A stretch of DNA of 64,000 nt from RI-231 sp041394905 (GTDB lineage Bacteria > Acidobacteriota > Terriglobia > Bryobacterales > UBA6623). The notes beneath the pieces were generated by a model, which was given only the letters and a program-made list of their open reading frames with translations, did not search any database and had not been told where the DNA came from. The translations under genes were made by a program, and so were the position numbers. The stretch is taken from contig JAWKHJ010000015.1 of NCBI GenBank assembly GCA_041394905.1, positions 62,001 through 126,000 on the forward strand, given 5' to 3'. Each line of letters begins with the position of its first letter. Position 1 is the stretch's first letter. Positions 1-9,721 of the stretch are shown in pieces.

Positions 1-973
1 GAGCACATCGAGGTGGCGCGTCGCACGACCTTCTGCTCATCGCTCTCGCCACGGCGGACATGCTGGCCAAACTCGCGCACGGGCTGGCGGACGACTTTCT
101 CTCGACAAGCGCATCTCGCCTACACGGGCCCCGTGCTCATTGCCCGGCGATGAACGTGAACATGTGGGCGCATCCGGCGACCCAGGCGAACATGGCCACG
201 TTGCGGGCGCGCGGCGTCCACGTGGTGGAGCCAGAGGGCCGGCTCGCTGGCATGCGGCATGACGGGCCCCGGGCGACTCGCGGAGACGGAACAGATCGTG
301 GCCGCGGCGGAGGCCTTGCTGCGAACGAAGCGCGATCTCGCGGGCAAGACGGTTTTGATTACTGCCGGGCCGACGCGGGAGCCGCTGGACCCGGTTCGCT
401 ATATCTCCAATCGCTCGAGTGGACGCATGGGCTACGCCTTGGCCGAAGAAGCCTTGGCCAGAGGAGCGCGGGTCACTTTGGTTTCCGGTCCCACGGCGTT
501 GACAGCTCCCGCGGGTGTTGAGACGGTGTGCGTCGAGACGGCGGCCCAGATGTACGAAGCGACCTTGGCGCGTCTCGAGCAAGCCGACGTGATGGTTCTC
601 GCGGCGGCCGTTGCGGACTATCGGCCCGCCCAGGCCGCGCCGCAAAAATGAAGAAGAGCGCGGAACAGCAGAGCATCGGGCTCGAGCCAACGCAGGACAT
701 CCTCGCCGAGTGCGGCCGACGCAAAGGCGCGCGCGTGTTGGTGGGCTTTGCGGCGGAAACGGAGAACCAGAGGCAAATGCGCGCGGCAAGCTCGAGCGCA
801 AGGCCGCGATTTGCTGGTGGCGAATCTGGTTGGGCGCCGGGACCGGGTTCGACTCGGCGGAGAACGAAGGGTTACTCTTGAAGGCCGGGGGCGGGGCGGA
901 ACCCTTGCCGCGCGAGAGCAAGCGCGCCATGGCCGGCCGCATCTTGGACGCGGCGGCCGCCCTCAAGGCCTGA
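1..973 (+). CDS. coaBC: Phosphopantothenoylcysteine decarboxylase / phosphopantothenate-cysteine ligase (5' incomplete, frame interrupted)
   Basis: Bifunctional enzyme that joins cysteine to phosphopantothenate and decarboxylates the product, two cytosolic steps of coenzyme A synthesis. The window opens inside the CoaC half: residues resembling the flavoprotein core (LAKLAHGLADDFLST near 64-110, then PAMNVNMW near 148-170). The CoaB half follows, with VLITAGPTREPLDPVRYISN near 352-411, SSGRMGYALAEEA and a late VLVGFAAETEN near 735-772. The protein ends LDAAAALKA at 973. These blocks lie in different frames, so at least five single-base shifts are needed within 1 kb (near 110, 250-260, 650, 775 and 830). 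Because the motifs are well preserved and the gene is essential, I read these as sequence errors. The start lies upstream of the window. Confidence 0.85.
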
Positions 974-985
974 TGCCCTAAAGTT

Positions 986-1787
986 GTGATGTCCGAGCTA
1001 GCCCAGTATTTGCGGTTCTATAAGGACCTCGGTTTCGAAGAAGTCTTCGTGCGCGAGACTGCGGTAACGCCGGCGGCTAAGGTCGCGCCGGCTAAGGTTG
1101 AGCCGGTGATCGAGGCTGTCGAGCGCCGGGACCAGAAGGCTTCCGCCCCTGGGTCGGAAGTGGTGATGGCGGAGTCCTTCTCTGAGCCGGCCGCCGTGGG
1201 GGCTGTTGTTTCGAACAGACAAGCTCGAAGAGATTCGCGCTGACATTTGGCGACGATTGCCGCTTGTGCAAGCTGTGCGAGGGCGTTCGCGCATTGTCTT
1301 CGGCAGCGGCAATCCGGACGCCAAGCTCGTGTTCGTAGGCGAGGGGCCGGGGGCCGATGAGGATGCCCAAGGGCTGCTGTTCGTCGGTAGGGCGGGGCAG
1401 TTGCTCACCCAGATGATCGACCGCACGGCCGAGGGCGAAGGCATCCTGATCAAACGCGAAAACGTCTACATCTGCAATGTGGTCAAGTGCCGTCCGCCAG
1501 GCAATCGCGCCCAGAGCCCGATGAAATGTCGATCTGCGGTCAGTTCCTGGAGCGGCAACTCGATGCGATCGCTCGAGGCGATCTGCGTATTGGGCTCGAC
1601 GGCCGCAAAAGCCTTGCTCGACACAAACGAAGGCATCACGAAGATGCGTGGCGAGTGGCGCAAGTGGCGCGACATTCCGGTGATGCCCACCTTCCACCCG
1701 TCCTACCTGTTGCGGGCGTACAACAAAGAGGCCAAGCGCCTGGCCTGGGAGGACCTCAAGAAGGTCCTGCACTTCGTTTACGGGTAA
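986..1787 (+). CDS. Uracil-DNA glycosylase, family 4-like [4Fe-4S] type (frame interrupted)
   Basis: Removes uracil from DNA in base excision repair. The core carries the catalytic block GEGPGADEDAQGLLFVGRAG (near 1341-1400) and a late HPSYLLR (near 1696-1716), as in family 4/5 enzymes. The iron-sulphur cysteines CRLCKLC are readable near 1258-1278, but in a different frame from the regions before and after. Further shifts are needed around 1520-1570, where the third cysteine region (SICGQFLERQLDAI) sits in another frame. The N-terminal 60-70 residues are Ala/Pro/Glu-rich and probably disordered. GTG at 986 and ATG at 989 are alternative starts, 13-16 bases after coaBC, so the two are probably co-transcribed. 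Family is clear; the exact subfamily is less so. Confidence 0.85.
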
Positions 1788-1819
1788 GCCGCCCGGTCGC
1801 TGTGCTACCTTAGCGCGCG

Positions 1820-2374
1820 ATGCCCAAAGTGCTCATGCCGTCGGCGACGCCGCCGGAAGTGATGGATACGCTCTACGCCTTTTATCGATTGAAGGAAGGC
1901 GGATTCGACCCTGTGGTAGCGGGGCCGGAAGCGCGCCTTTTCCAGATGGTGCTGCACGAGATTCCGCCGGGTTGGGACATCACGCGCGAGACCGCCGGCT
2001 ACCACCTGGCCGCAGAGATCGCCTTCCGCGATGTACAGCCGGAAGAGTATGCCGGTTTGTTTCTGACAGGAGGCCGGGCGCCGGAATACATTCGCTATGA
2101 CGAGCACCTGCTCGCGGCCGTGCGCCACTTCTTCGAGACGGGCAAGCCGGTTTGTTCGGTGTGCCACGGCGCGGAACTGCCCGCGGCGGCGGACGTGATA
2201 CACGGACGCCGCATGGCAACGGTGGCCAAGTGCAAGCTGGATGTTGAGCTCTCGGGCGGAGTCTACGTGAATGAAGGCGTCGTCCGTGACGGTAACTTGG
2301 TCAGCGGGCGGACTTGGCACGACCAGCATCTCTACATGCCGGTATTTCTCGAGATGCTCCGGGCGGCCCCATGA
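1820..2374 (+). CDS. DJ-1/PfpI family protein
   Basis: An intact 184-residue protein of the glutamine amidotransferase-like DJ-1/PfpI fold. The glycine-rich LFLTGGRAPEYIR (about residues 80-92) and the nucleophile elbow VCSVCHGAEL (about residues 112-121, Cys followed by His-Gly) are typical of this family. Members act as proteases, chaperones, glyoxalase/deglycase-type enzymes or transcription modulators, and the sequence alone does not choose between these. Length matches the family. It follows the uracil-DNA glycosylase by 32 bases on the same strand and may share its transcript. Confidence 0.85.
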   Translation: MPKVLMPSATPPEVMDTLYAFYRLKEGGFDPVVAGPEARLFQMVLHEIPPGWDITRETAGYHLAAEIAFRDVQPEEYAGLFLTGGRAPEYIRYDEHLLAAVRHFFETGKPVCSVCHGAELPAAADVIHGRRMATVAKCKLDVELSGGVYVNEGVVRDGNLVSGRTWHDQHLYMPVFLEMLRAAP

Positions 2375-2398
2375 TGGTATTCGCGGCTGTTCGCCGCT

Positions 2399-3669
2399 AT
2401 GAAAAGTAAGATGCTCACTCGGTTATTTCCCATTGTCGTTCTCTCTACCGTTGCCGTAGCCACGAGCTGCAGCGCAGAGCCGCCGCAGCAGCAGGGCGAG
2501 CCGTCGGTTTCGCAATCTGCGCCGCTCGACGCCGATGAGCCCGTGCCGACCATGGCCCCTCCTGGAGCTCAGGCCAGGCAGGCAGCGCCGCCGCCGAGCC
2601 AGGCGAGCGGAGACGTCGTCCGCCTGAAGCAGTTCGAGATCATGGACCCGTCCGGCTTTGGCCGTCCCGTAGTGGCCGCCACGTTGCTCGCGCCGTCGGA
2701 CTGGAAGCTCGAAGGTGGAGTGCGCTGGAACATCCAATCGAAGTGCCCGTCAGACATGGTTTCGAACGCGGTGCGACTGACGAGCCCGGACGGCAAGCTT
2801 GGCTTTGAGATCTTTCCCAACTACATGGCGCAGTGGTCCGACGACCCGAGCTACAACCAACTCGTGATGCAAACCCAGCAGATGGGCGGGGCAGCCGGGT
2901 GCCCGCTGGCGCAGCCCATGGACGCACAAACGTTCGTCAGCCAGATTTTCGCGCCCGGCTTCCGGCAAGGAGCGCAGGTCGTCGATGCGCAGCCCAATCG
3001 CGACGTGGCGGCCGAGGCTTACCAGAAGGTCTCGGCGCAACAAACGCCCGGAAGCGGAACGCGTGTGGACATCGACGCAATGCGGTTCCGCATCGCCTAC
3101 GGCGACCAGGAGGAATGGATCGTGACGACGCTCGCCCGCATGGCGTCGCCGACCATGAGCCTCGGCGGCATGGTGAACAACTACATCACGTTTACCGACC
3201 GCGTGATCGGGTTCCGTGCTCCGCGCGGTGAATTGGACGCCAACGAAGCGCTGTTCGGCACGATCATCGCCTCCATTCGCGTAAACCCGCAGTGGAAGCA
3301 AGCGCTCGACAACACCTTCCGCAAGATCGCCCAGATCAACGCACAGGGCGCCCGCGAGCGGGCTCGCTCGGCGGCGGAGACCTCGCGCATCATCGCGCAA
3401 ACCGGTGACGAGATTCGCGAGATGAACGCGCAGAGCTGGCGCCGGCAGCAGGAGTCGCAGGACCGCGTTGCTCACCAGTGGAGCCAACCATGCGGGGCGT
3501 CGAGACGTACACCGACCCGGGCACCGGTTCTTCATGGGAGCTCGAGAGCGGCTACAACCGCGTGTGGAAGACGCCGGGAGACGAGTTTCTGCTGACGAAC
3601 GACGTGAACTTCGACCCGAACGTGTCGTTGCCAGACACGAGCTGGACGCAGATGCAGACGGCGCCGTAG
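2399..3669 (+). CDS. Putative lipoprotein of unknown function (frame interrupted near the 3' end)
   Basis: I do not recognise a family. The N-terminus (start MKSKMLTRLF) is a lipoprotein signal: a short positive end, a hydrophobic stretch and a candidate lipobox AVATSC, with lipidation probably at Cys25. A Pro/Gln/Ser-rich linker follows (residues about 26-75). A folded region of some 240 residues comes next, then a charged, probably helical segment rich in Arg/Glu/Gln (REMNAQSWRRQQESQD). The frame opened at 2399 runs to 3595, but sequence after about 3478 reads sensibly in another frame (VETYTDPGTGSSWELESGYN...) and stops at 3669. One indel near 3475-3490 explains this. It is followed by a strong hairpin terminator. 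It is probably an envelope-anchored protein. Confidence 0.6.
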
Positions 3670-3693
3670 GTCGGTAGGGAATGGAGCAAGAGC

Positions 3694-3724
3694 AATGGCG
3701 CACGGTCAAGAACCGTGCGCCATT
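3694..3724. terminator. Hairpin terminator between convergent genes
   Basis: A perfect 13-bp inverted repeat (AATGGCGCACGGT and its complement) flanks the 5-base loop CAAGA. It lies between the lipoprotein gene (ends 3669, plus) and the pirin gene (ends 3738, minus). The A/T ends of the stem suit termination in both directions, though no long U-tract follows. Confidence 0.8.
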
Positions 3725-3737
3725 TCGCATTTGAGGG

Positions 3738-4634
3738 TCAGGTCGCGCTGCGGATGCAGACGCGGCAGTTGGCGGAGGGCTCGAGACGTCCCATCTTGCC
3801 CTCGCGGTAGTCCTGGAAGGCTTGCCACAGCTCTTCCTGAGTGTTAAGCACGAACGGGCCGTAGTGGGCGACCTGCTCGCGGATCGGCTCCCCGCTGAGA
3901 ATCAGCAGCAGCGAGTCCTCTGCTGCTTCGATGCTGACGCCCTCGTCCCATGGGTTTAGGACGGCGGAACCGCCTTGCCACTTGAGAGTCTCGCCGTTGA
4001 CGACGACCGACCCGCGCAGTAGCACGACCGCTGCCGTATGGCCCTCCGACAGCGTGAAGTCTGCGCGTCCGCCCGCCTCCATCCGTAGGTCCGCCACGGT
4101 GACCGGCGTAAAGGTTTGCGCAGGGCCCGTGACTCCGGCAAGCGTCCCGGCGACGACACGGCCATGGGCGCCGGGGCCAAGCTCGACGCCCGGAATGCGG
4201 TCCGCCGTCAGGTTCTGGTAGCGCGGTGTGGTCATCTTGTCAGCCTTTGGCAGGTTGAGCCAAAGCTGCGCCATCTCGAGGTGGCCGCCTCCGCGCGTAA
4301 ACGCCTCGGAGTGCTGCTCTTCATGGACCAAGCCGGAGCCGGCGGTCATCCATTGCACGTCTCCGGGGCCGATGGCGCCCGCGTGGCCGCCGGAGTCGCG
4401 ATGTTCGAGGGCGCCTTGATAAACCAGCGTGACGGTCTCAAAACCGCGGTGCGGGTGCTCGCCGACGCCGCGGGGCTGCTCGGCGGGCTCGAAATACGTC
4501 GGGCCGGCGTAGTCGAGCAACAGGAAGGGGTTCATCTCCTCGCGGAAATGGAACGCCGTCCGGACCGGAAAGCCGTCGCCGACCCAGTGCGTCTCGCCAG
4601 GCGTACGCGTCATCAGGACTTGCTTTTGCGTCAT
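3738..4634 (-). CDS. Pirin family protein (quercetinase-like bicupin)
   Basis: An intact 298-residue protein with the pirin double-cupin fold. The N-terminal cupin carries the metal ligands: EHPHRGFETVTL gives His60 and His62, and GLVHEEQH gives His104 and Glu106, matching the His-His-His-Glu iron site of pirins. Characterised bacterial relatives include quercetin 2,3-dioxygenases and regulators of central metabolism; the substrate here is unknown. The protein ends with a Cys-containing tail (CRVC). It lies 45 bases upstream of the DUF1501 gene's 3' end, on the same strand but after it, so it could be read through from that gene. The 3' end is bounded by the 3694-3724 hairpin. Confidence 0.9.
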   Translation of the reverse strand: MTQKQVLMTRTPGETHWVGDGFPVRTAFHFREEMNPFLLLDYAGPTYFEPAEQPRGVGEHPHRGFETVTLVYQGALEHRDSGGHAGAIGPGDVQWMTAGSGLVHEEQHSEAFTRGGGHLEMAQLWLNLPKADKMTTPRYQNLTADRIPGVELGPGAHGRVVAGTLAGVTGPAQTFTPVTVADLRMEAGGRADFTLSEGHTAAVVLLRGSVVVNGETLKWQGGSAVLNPWDEGVSIEAAEDSLLLILSGEPIREQVAHYGPFVLNTQEELWQAFQDYREGKMGRLEPSANCRVCIRSAT

Positions 4635-4679
4635 AGCCCCTCTTAGATGCAGCTACAACGAAAAAGTTGCATCCAAGGG

Positions 4680-6136
4680 CTAGCCGACCCAGAGGTCGGT
4701 GACAGGTTTCCCCTTCACGAGCTCGCGCGGCTGGTTGAGGTGGTTGTGGATCCCTTGATTGGGATCGATGCCGAGCGAGTAGTAGATGGTCGCGAGCAGA
4801 TCGTTGGGATGGACGGGCTTTTCGCGGGGCGATGCGGCGGTCTCGTCGGATTCGCCGTAGAGGCGTCCGCCGGGGATGCCTGCGCCGGCGACCAGCGCCG
4901 TGTAGCAGTAGGGCCAGTGGTCGCGGCCGTCGGGCGAGCTGGTATTGCCGGAGGTCGAAACGCCCAACCGCGGCGAGCGTCCGAACTCTCCGACCGCGAC
5001 GATCAGGGTTTCGTCGAGCAAGCCGCGATCCGAGAAGTCAGTGAGCAGCGCTTCGAGCGTTTGGTCCAGCTTGGGGCAGTGCAGATTCTTGAGCGGCCCG
5101 AAGTTCGCGGCGTGGGTGTCGAAGGCAGTCGTTTCCGGATTTCCGTTGGCGACCGAGGGCCAGTTGAGCTGCACGAAGCGCGTGCCGGCCTCGACGAGAC
5201 GACGCGCCATCAGCGCGCCCTGACCGAAGGTGTGCTTGCCGTAGCGTTCGCGCATCGCATCGTCCTCTTCGAGAGGTCGAACGCGTCGCGCGCTTTGCCG
5301 GAGAGCACCAGATCGAAGGCCTTCTCGTAGTAGGAATCGAGGGCGTAGCTCTCGACGGCTTTTTCGAGATCCGGCATGGAACCGTTGATGCCCTTGAGCA
5401 GCGCAAAGCGGTCTTCGAGGCGCTCTTTCGGCGTTTCCTTGCGAAGCTCGAGGTCGTCGAGGGTGATCTTCTCCGCAGGGTCTTGATAGAGGCGGTAGGG
5501 ATCGTACGCTTTGCCGATGAAGCCGGCGGCGCCACCTTTGCCGATGACGCTGGACTCTTGCAGCGGGCGCGGCATCTCGACGAACGGCAGCACGGCCTCG
5601 GTGGGCGGCTTGAATTTGGAGATCCAGGACCCGGCCGTCGGGTAGTCGTTCGGTGAAGGCGGCTCGAGCTGGCCCGAGGGCGAGACTTCGGTGGGCTCGT
5701 AGCCGGTGAGCATCTGATAGATGGCGGCTGTGTGGTTGAACAAGCCGGCCGGGGTGTAGCTCATCGAACGAATGAGCTGGCACTTGTCCATCGTCTTGGC
5801 CAAGCGCGGCATGGTTTCGCTGAGCCAGATGCCTTCGACATTGGTTTTGATCGGTTTGAAGTCGCCGCGGACGTTGGAAGGAGCGTCCGGTTTGGGGTCC
5901 CAAATGTCGATGTGGGACGGGCCGCCCTGCAGGAACAGAAGTACCACAGACTTGGCCGAGCCGAAGCCGGTGGCCCCCGCAAAACGCGGTGACGGCGCGG
6001 CTTTGGCTGCTTCCTGGAGCCGCAACACGTTCTGCAAAGAGAGACCGAACAACCCGAGGCCTCCGACGCGCAAGAAGTCGCGGCGCGACGAGCCGTCGCA
6101 AAAGCGCGCGGAATGGCGGTGGGGAATGTTCAGCAT
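4680..6136 (-). CDS. DUF1501 domain-containing exported protein (one frameshift)
   Basis: DUF1501 proteins have an alkaline-phosphatase/sulfatase-like fold and are very abundant in Planctomycetes, Verrucomicrobia and Acidobacteria; their substrates are unknown. The N-terminus has a twin-arginine signal (SSRRDFLRVGGLGLFGLSL, residues about 16-34), so export is expected. Family blocks seen: VVLLFLQGGPSHIDIWDPKP, HTAAIYQMLTG, then VAVGEFGRSPR and GRDHWPYCYTALVAGAGIPGG near the C-terminus. The frame breaks once near 5265 (DLSK before, DDAMRERYGKHTFGQGA after); with that corrected the length of about 485 residues is usual. Such proteins are normally paired with a DUF1549/DUF1553-type cytochrome partner. 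None is adjacent here, although a DUF1592/DUF1552 pair lies 1.3 kb away on the other strand. Confidence 0.88.
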
Positions 6137-6287
6137 GGCGGCTTTCGGTGGCTAGTATACACCGCGCCAGCGGCGCGCACTGCGGGATTGTCAGCGGTGC
6201 GGGGTAATGGGCCCGCCGGGGCATTTTTGCGGAAACTCTCGTACCCCTTCCGGTTTCGCGGAACCTGGGGAATAATGGACCTAGATC

Positions 6288-7322
6288 ATGCGTATTCTCG
6301 TCACCGGCGGCGCCGGATTCATTGGTTCCGCCTTTATTCGGCTTTTGCTTTCCGAGCCTAGCGACGACTCCGTCGCCAACCTCGACGCTCTGACTTACGC
6401 GGGCAACTTGGAGAACCTCGCTCCCGTCGCTGACGATCCGCGCTACCGCTTTCTGCACGTAGATCTGCGCGACGCTCAGGCGACCATGGACGCGGTCGAA
6501 GAGTTTGCGCCCGAGGCCATCGTGCATTTCGCGGCGGAGTCGCACGTCGACCGCAGCATCCTTTCGCCCAAGCCGGTCATCGACACGAATTTCACTGGGA
6601 CGTTTCACATTCTGGAAGCCGCAAAGAAGGCTAAGACGCCGCGCTTCGTTCACGTTTCGACGGATGAGGTTTACGGCTCGATCGAGCCGCCGCATGACGC
6701 GGACGAGAATGACCCGCTGCGCGCCTCGAGCCCGTATTCGGCCTCGAAGGCCGGCTCGGACCTGCTGGCGCTGTCGTACTGCACGACCTACAAGATGAAC
6801 GTGTCGGTGACGCGCGCCTCGAACAACTATGGGCCGTACCAGTTCCCCGAGAAGCTGATTCCATTGATGATCTGCAACGCGCTCGAGGACCAAGCCTTGC
6901 CGGTTTACGGCGACGGCCAGCAGGTGCGCGACTGGCTCTATGTGGATGACCACGCCCGTGCGATCCGCGCCGTGCTCGACCGCGGCGAGGCGGGCGAGAT
7001 CTACAACATCGGCGGCAGCCGAGCGCTGCCCAACTTGGATGTGGTCAAGAAGATCCTGGCCGCCACAGGCAAGCCCGAGAGCCTGATCAAGTGGGTGACC
7101 GATCGCCCCGGCCACGATCGGCGCTACGCGATCACGACGGAAAAGGTGCAGAAGGCCACTGGCTGGCAGGCGCTGATGCCGTTCGAGGAAGGCTTAGCGG
7201 CAACCGTCGCCTGGTACAAGGAAAACCAAGGCTGGGTCGGTCGTGTTCGGTCCGGCGCCTACCGCGAGTGGCAAGAGAAGAACTACGGCGGGCGCGACGC
7301 GGCGCTGTCGAGCCTAGGCTAG
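6288..7322 (+). CDS. rfbB: dTDP-glucose 4,6-dehydratase
   Basis: Converts dTDP-glucose to dTDP-4-keto-6-deoxyglucose, the second step toward dTDP-L-rhamnose and related deoxysugars for surface polysaccharides. The intact 344-residue protein is an extended SDR enzyme. It shows the Rossmann motif GGAGFIG (residues 7-13), the dehydratase catalytic STDEVYG (Thr125, Asp126, Glu127), YSASK (Tyr150, Lys154), and RASNNYGPYQFPEKLIPLMI plus DRPGHDRRYAI of the dTDP-glucose subgroup. The other rml genes (A, C, D) are not in the window. It is divergent from the DUF1501 gene, leaving about 150 bases for promoters, in which I see no convincing -35/-10 pair. Confidence 0.95.
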   Translation: MRILVTGGAGFIGSAFIRLLLSEPSDDSVANLDALTYAGNLENLAPVADDPRYRFLHVDLRDAQATMDAVEEFAPEAIVHFAAESHVDRSILSPKPVIDTNFTGTFHILEAAKKAKTPRFVHVSTDEVYGSIEPPHDADENDPLRASSPYSASKAGSDLLALSYCTTYKMNVSVTRASNNYGPYQFPEKLIPLMICNALEDQALPVYGDGQQVRDWLYVDDHARAIRAVLDRGEAGEIYNIGGSRALPNLDVVKKILAATGKPESLIKWVTDRPGHDRRYAITTEKVQKATGWQALMPFEEGLAATVAWYKENQGWVGRVRSGAYREWQEKNYGGRDAALSSLG

Positions 7323-7411
7323 GCCTTGGGTCCACAAAAACCGCCCAGCAGCGCGGGTACATCTGGGCCCGAAGTGGTAACATCGATAACGTGAATTTCG
7401 TCTATCGAGTG

Positions 7412-9721
7412 ATGGGCTTTCGCCTTACGCGCTCGATTTTTGTTCCATTTCTGTTCGCCGCAACGCTTTCCGGGCAGACTTTCCAGTCGGATATCCGGCC
7501 GGTCCTCGAAGATAGCTGCATCGCCTGCCACAACGGCGATAGCGCTTCGGGTGGTCTGAACGTCGAGAAGTACAACTCGGCCGACGACATCTTGGCGTCC
7601 CGCGAGCAGTGGGAGCACATCGTCCACAAGATTCGGACGGGCGAGATGCCGCCACGCGGCATCCCGCGGCCGGCTGAAGACGCGGTGGCGAAGTTCCTGG
7701 GCTTTGTCGAGCAGACGTTCGAGAAAGCCGACGCCAACGTGAAGCCGGACCCAGGCCGCGTGACCGCGCGCCGCCTCAATCGCGTCGAGTATTCCAATAC
7801 GATCCGCGACCTGCTGGGCGTGACTTTCCGCGCCCAGAACGATTTCCCCAGCGACGACTCCGGACACGGCTTCGACAACATCGCGGATGTTCTGACCATC
7901 TCGCCCGTGCTGATGGAGAAGTACATGGACGCCGCCGAGCGCATTGCATCGAGTGCGATCGGCGCGGATCCGCTGCCGGAGAAGCCGATCGAGGCCGAGT
8001 ACCACCTGAAGCACAAGACCGCGCGCCGCCTGGACGTGAGCATGATCGAGGCGCAGCATCGCGTGGAGTGGGATGGCGAATACATCATTCGCATCGGCCT
8101 GCCGGGCGAGCGCCCGAAAGACGCGGCTGCAGTGGAGCTAGCGCTGTTCATGGACGGCGAGAAGCTGCACTCGCAGATGGCCGAGACCAAACCTTCCGGC
8201 CTGGTCTACTTTGACCCGTACTCGGTCGAGGAGATGCGGCTGTTCCTGCCCGCGGGCGATCACACGTTTCGCGTGGCCTTTCTGAACGACGACTTTCCGA
8301 ACACGCTGGGCGAGAAAGAGCTCTACGACCGAGAGAAGAACAAGTACATCGAATCGATCACGTTCGAGGGACCGTACCCAACCGACCGTGAGCCGGAGCG
8401 CCGCAAGCAAATCCTGTTCTGCGACCCGTCCAGCGGCGACGCCTGCGTCGAACGGATTCTGTCGAAACTGGCTCGCAGAGCGTATCGCCGCCCGGTGACC
8501 AAGGAAGACGTCGCCCCGCTGATGCGCTTCGCGAAGATGGCGCAGGACGAAGGCGGAACGCCGGAGCAGGGCATCCAACTCGCGCTGCAGGCCATGTTGG
8601 TCTCGCCGCACTTCTTGTTCCGCATCGAGCACGACGCGGACCCGACCAATCCGGAGCAAGTTCACCGCGTGAGCGACGTAGAGTTGGCTTCGCGGCTGAG
8701 CTACTTCGTGGGGTTCGATGCCCGACGAGGAGCTTCTGGCGCTGGGCGAGCAAGGCAAGCTGCACGAGCACGATACGCTGCACGCGCAGGTCGACCGCAT
8801 GTTGGCCGACGAGCGCTCGTCGACCCTCGGCTCGACCTTCGCGGGCCAGTGGCTCGAGACGCGCAATCTCGATCACGTCAACCCGGACCCGGAAAAGTTC
8901 CCACTTGGGGCCCGGAGCTCAAGGAGGCGATGCGCACCGAAACGGAGATGTTCTTCGAATCGTTGCTGCGCGAGAATCGTCCGCTCTCGGAGTTCCTCAC
9001 GGCGAAGTACACGTTCTTGAACGGTCGCTTGGCGAAGCACTACGGCATTGAGGGCGTGACGGGGCCGGAGTTCCGGCGCGTCGAACTGAACACGCCGGAG
9101 CGCACCGGGATCCTGGGGCAGGCCAGCGTCTTGACGGTTTCGAGCTACCCGACGCGGACCTCGCCGGTGATCCGTGGCAAGTACGTGCTCGAGAACATTC
9201 TGGGGACGCCTCCGCCTCCGCCGCCGGCCAACGTGCCGGCGCTCGATGACGGCCGGCAAGCGACCGGCTCACTTCGCGAGCGGCTCGAACAGCACCGCGC
9301 GAACCCGGTCTGCGCCTCGTGCCACGACCGCATGGATGCGCTGGGATTCGGGCTGGAGAACTACGACGCCATCGGACGCTGGCGCACCGAAGACGGCGAT
9401 TATCCCATCGATTCGAGCGGCACATTGCCCTCTGGGGAGACCTTTGAAGGGCCCCAAGGACTGACCGCCGTACTCGAAACACAAATGACTGACTTTGCTC
9501 GTTGCCTGACCGAGAAGATGCTGACATACTCTCTAGGCAGAGGCCTCGAGCGCTACGACCGCCGCACCGTCGATCAGATCCTGAAGAACGTGGCTGCGGA
9601 CGGAAACCATTTCCAGACGCTCGTGCATGAAATTGTCGAAAGCCTGCCGTTTACGATGAGGCGGGGCGAGGAAGTTTCGGAACAGACTGGGCCGCGAGGC
9701 CAGGAGATCGCAAGCAAATGA
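7412..9721 (+). CDS. DUF1587/1595/1592/1588/1585 cytochrome-type exported protein (two compensating frameshifts)
   Basis: A secreted protein of the family seen mainly in Planctomycetes and Acidobacteria. A signal peptide is followed by a haem-type CIACH site (Cys36, Cys39, His40), then the DUF1587, DUF1595, DUF1592, DUF1588 and DUF1585 regions in order, and a second CASCH (NPVCASCHDRMDALGFGLEN) near the C-terminus. The role is probably redox chemistry in the cell envelope, but the substrate is unknown. The frame is open throughout, yet about 8712-8905 encodes nonsense in it. The proper sequence there (PDEELLALGEQGKLHEHDTL...) is in another frame, so two opposite indels hide about 64 wrong residues. 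I chose ATG 7412 because the signal peptide follows; GTG 7391 is possible. Its stop overlaps the next start (ATGA). Confidence 0.88.
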   Translation: MGFRLTRSIFVPFLFAATLSGQTFQSDIRPVLEDSCIACHNGDSASGGLNVEKYNSADDILASREQWEHIVHKIRTGEMPPRGIPRPAEDAVAKFLGFVEQTFEKADANVKPDPGRVTARRLNRVEYSNTIRDLLGVTFRAQNDFPSDDSGHGFDNIADVLTISPVLMEKYMDAAERIASSAIGADPLPEKPIEAEYHLKHKTARRLDVSMIEAQHRVEWDGEYIIRIGLPGERPKDAAAVELALFMDGEKLHSQMAETKPSGLVYFDPYSVEEMRLFLPAGDHTFRVAFLNDDFPNTLGEKELYDREKNKYIESITFEGPYPTDREPERRKQILFCDPSSGDACVERILSKLARRAYRRPVTKEDVAPLMRFAKMAQDEGGTPEQGIQLALQAMLVSPHFLFRIEHDADPTNPEQVHRVSDVELASRLSYFVGFDARRGASGAGRARQAARARYAARAGRPHVGRRALVDPRLDLRGPVARDAQSRSRQPGPGKVPTWGPELKEAMRTETEMFFESLLRENRPLSEFLTAKYTFLNGRLAKHYGIEGVTGPEFRRVELNTPERTGILGQASVLTVSSYPTRTSPVIRGKYVLENILGTPPPPPPANVPALDDGRQATGSLRERLEQHRANPVCASCHDRMDALGFGLENYDAIGRWRTEDGDYPIDSSGTLPSGETFEGPQGLTAVLETQMTDFARCLTEKMLTYSLGRGLERYDRRTVDQILKNVAADGNHFQTLVHEIVESLPFTMRRGEEVSEQTGPRGQEIASK

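Noticed and set aside
1..973. coaBC as a true pseudogene
   Set aside because: Motifs are preserved across every break, the gene is essential, and comparable breaks occur in carB and ectB, so sequencing error is more likely.
4680..7115. Very long minus-strand open frame running past the DUF1501 gene through rfbB
   Set aside because: Only the part up to about 5265 encodes DUF1501 sequence; the rest is antisense to rfbB or out of frame and carries no family motif.
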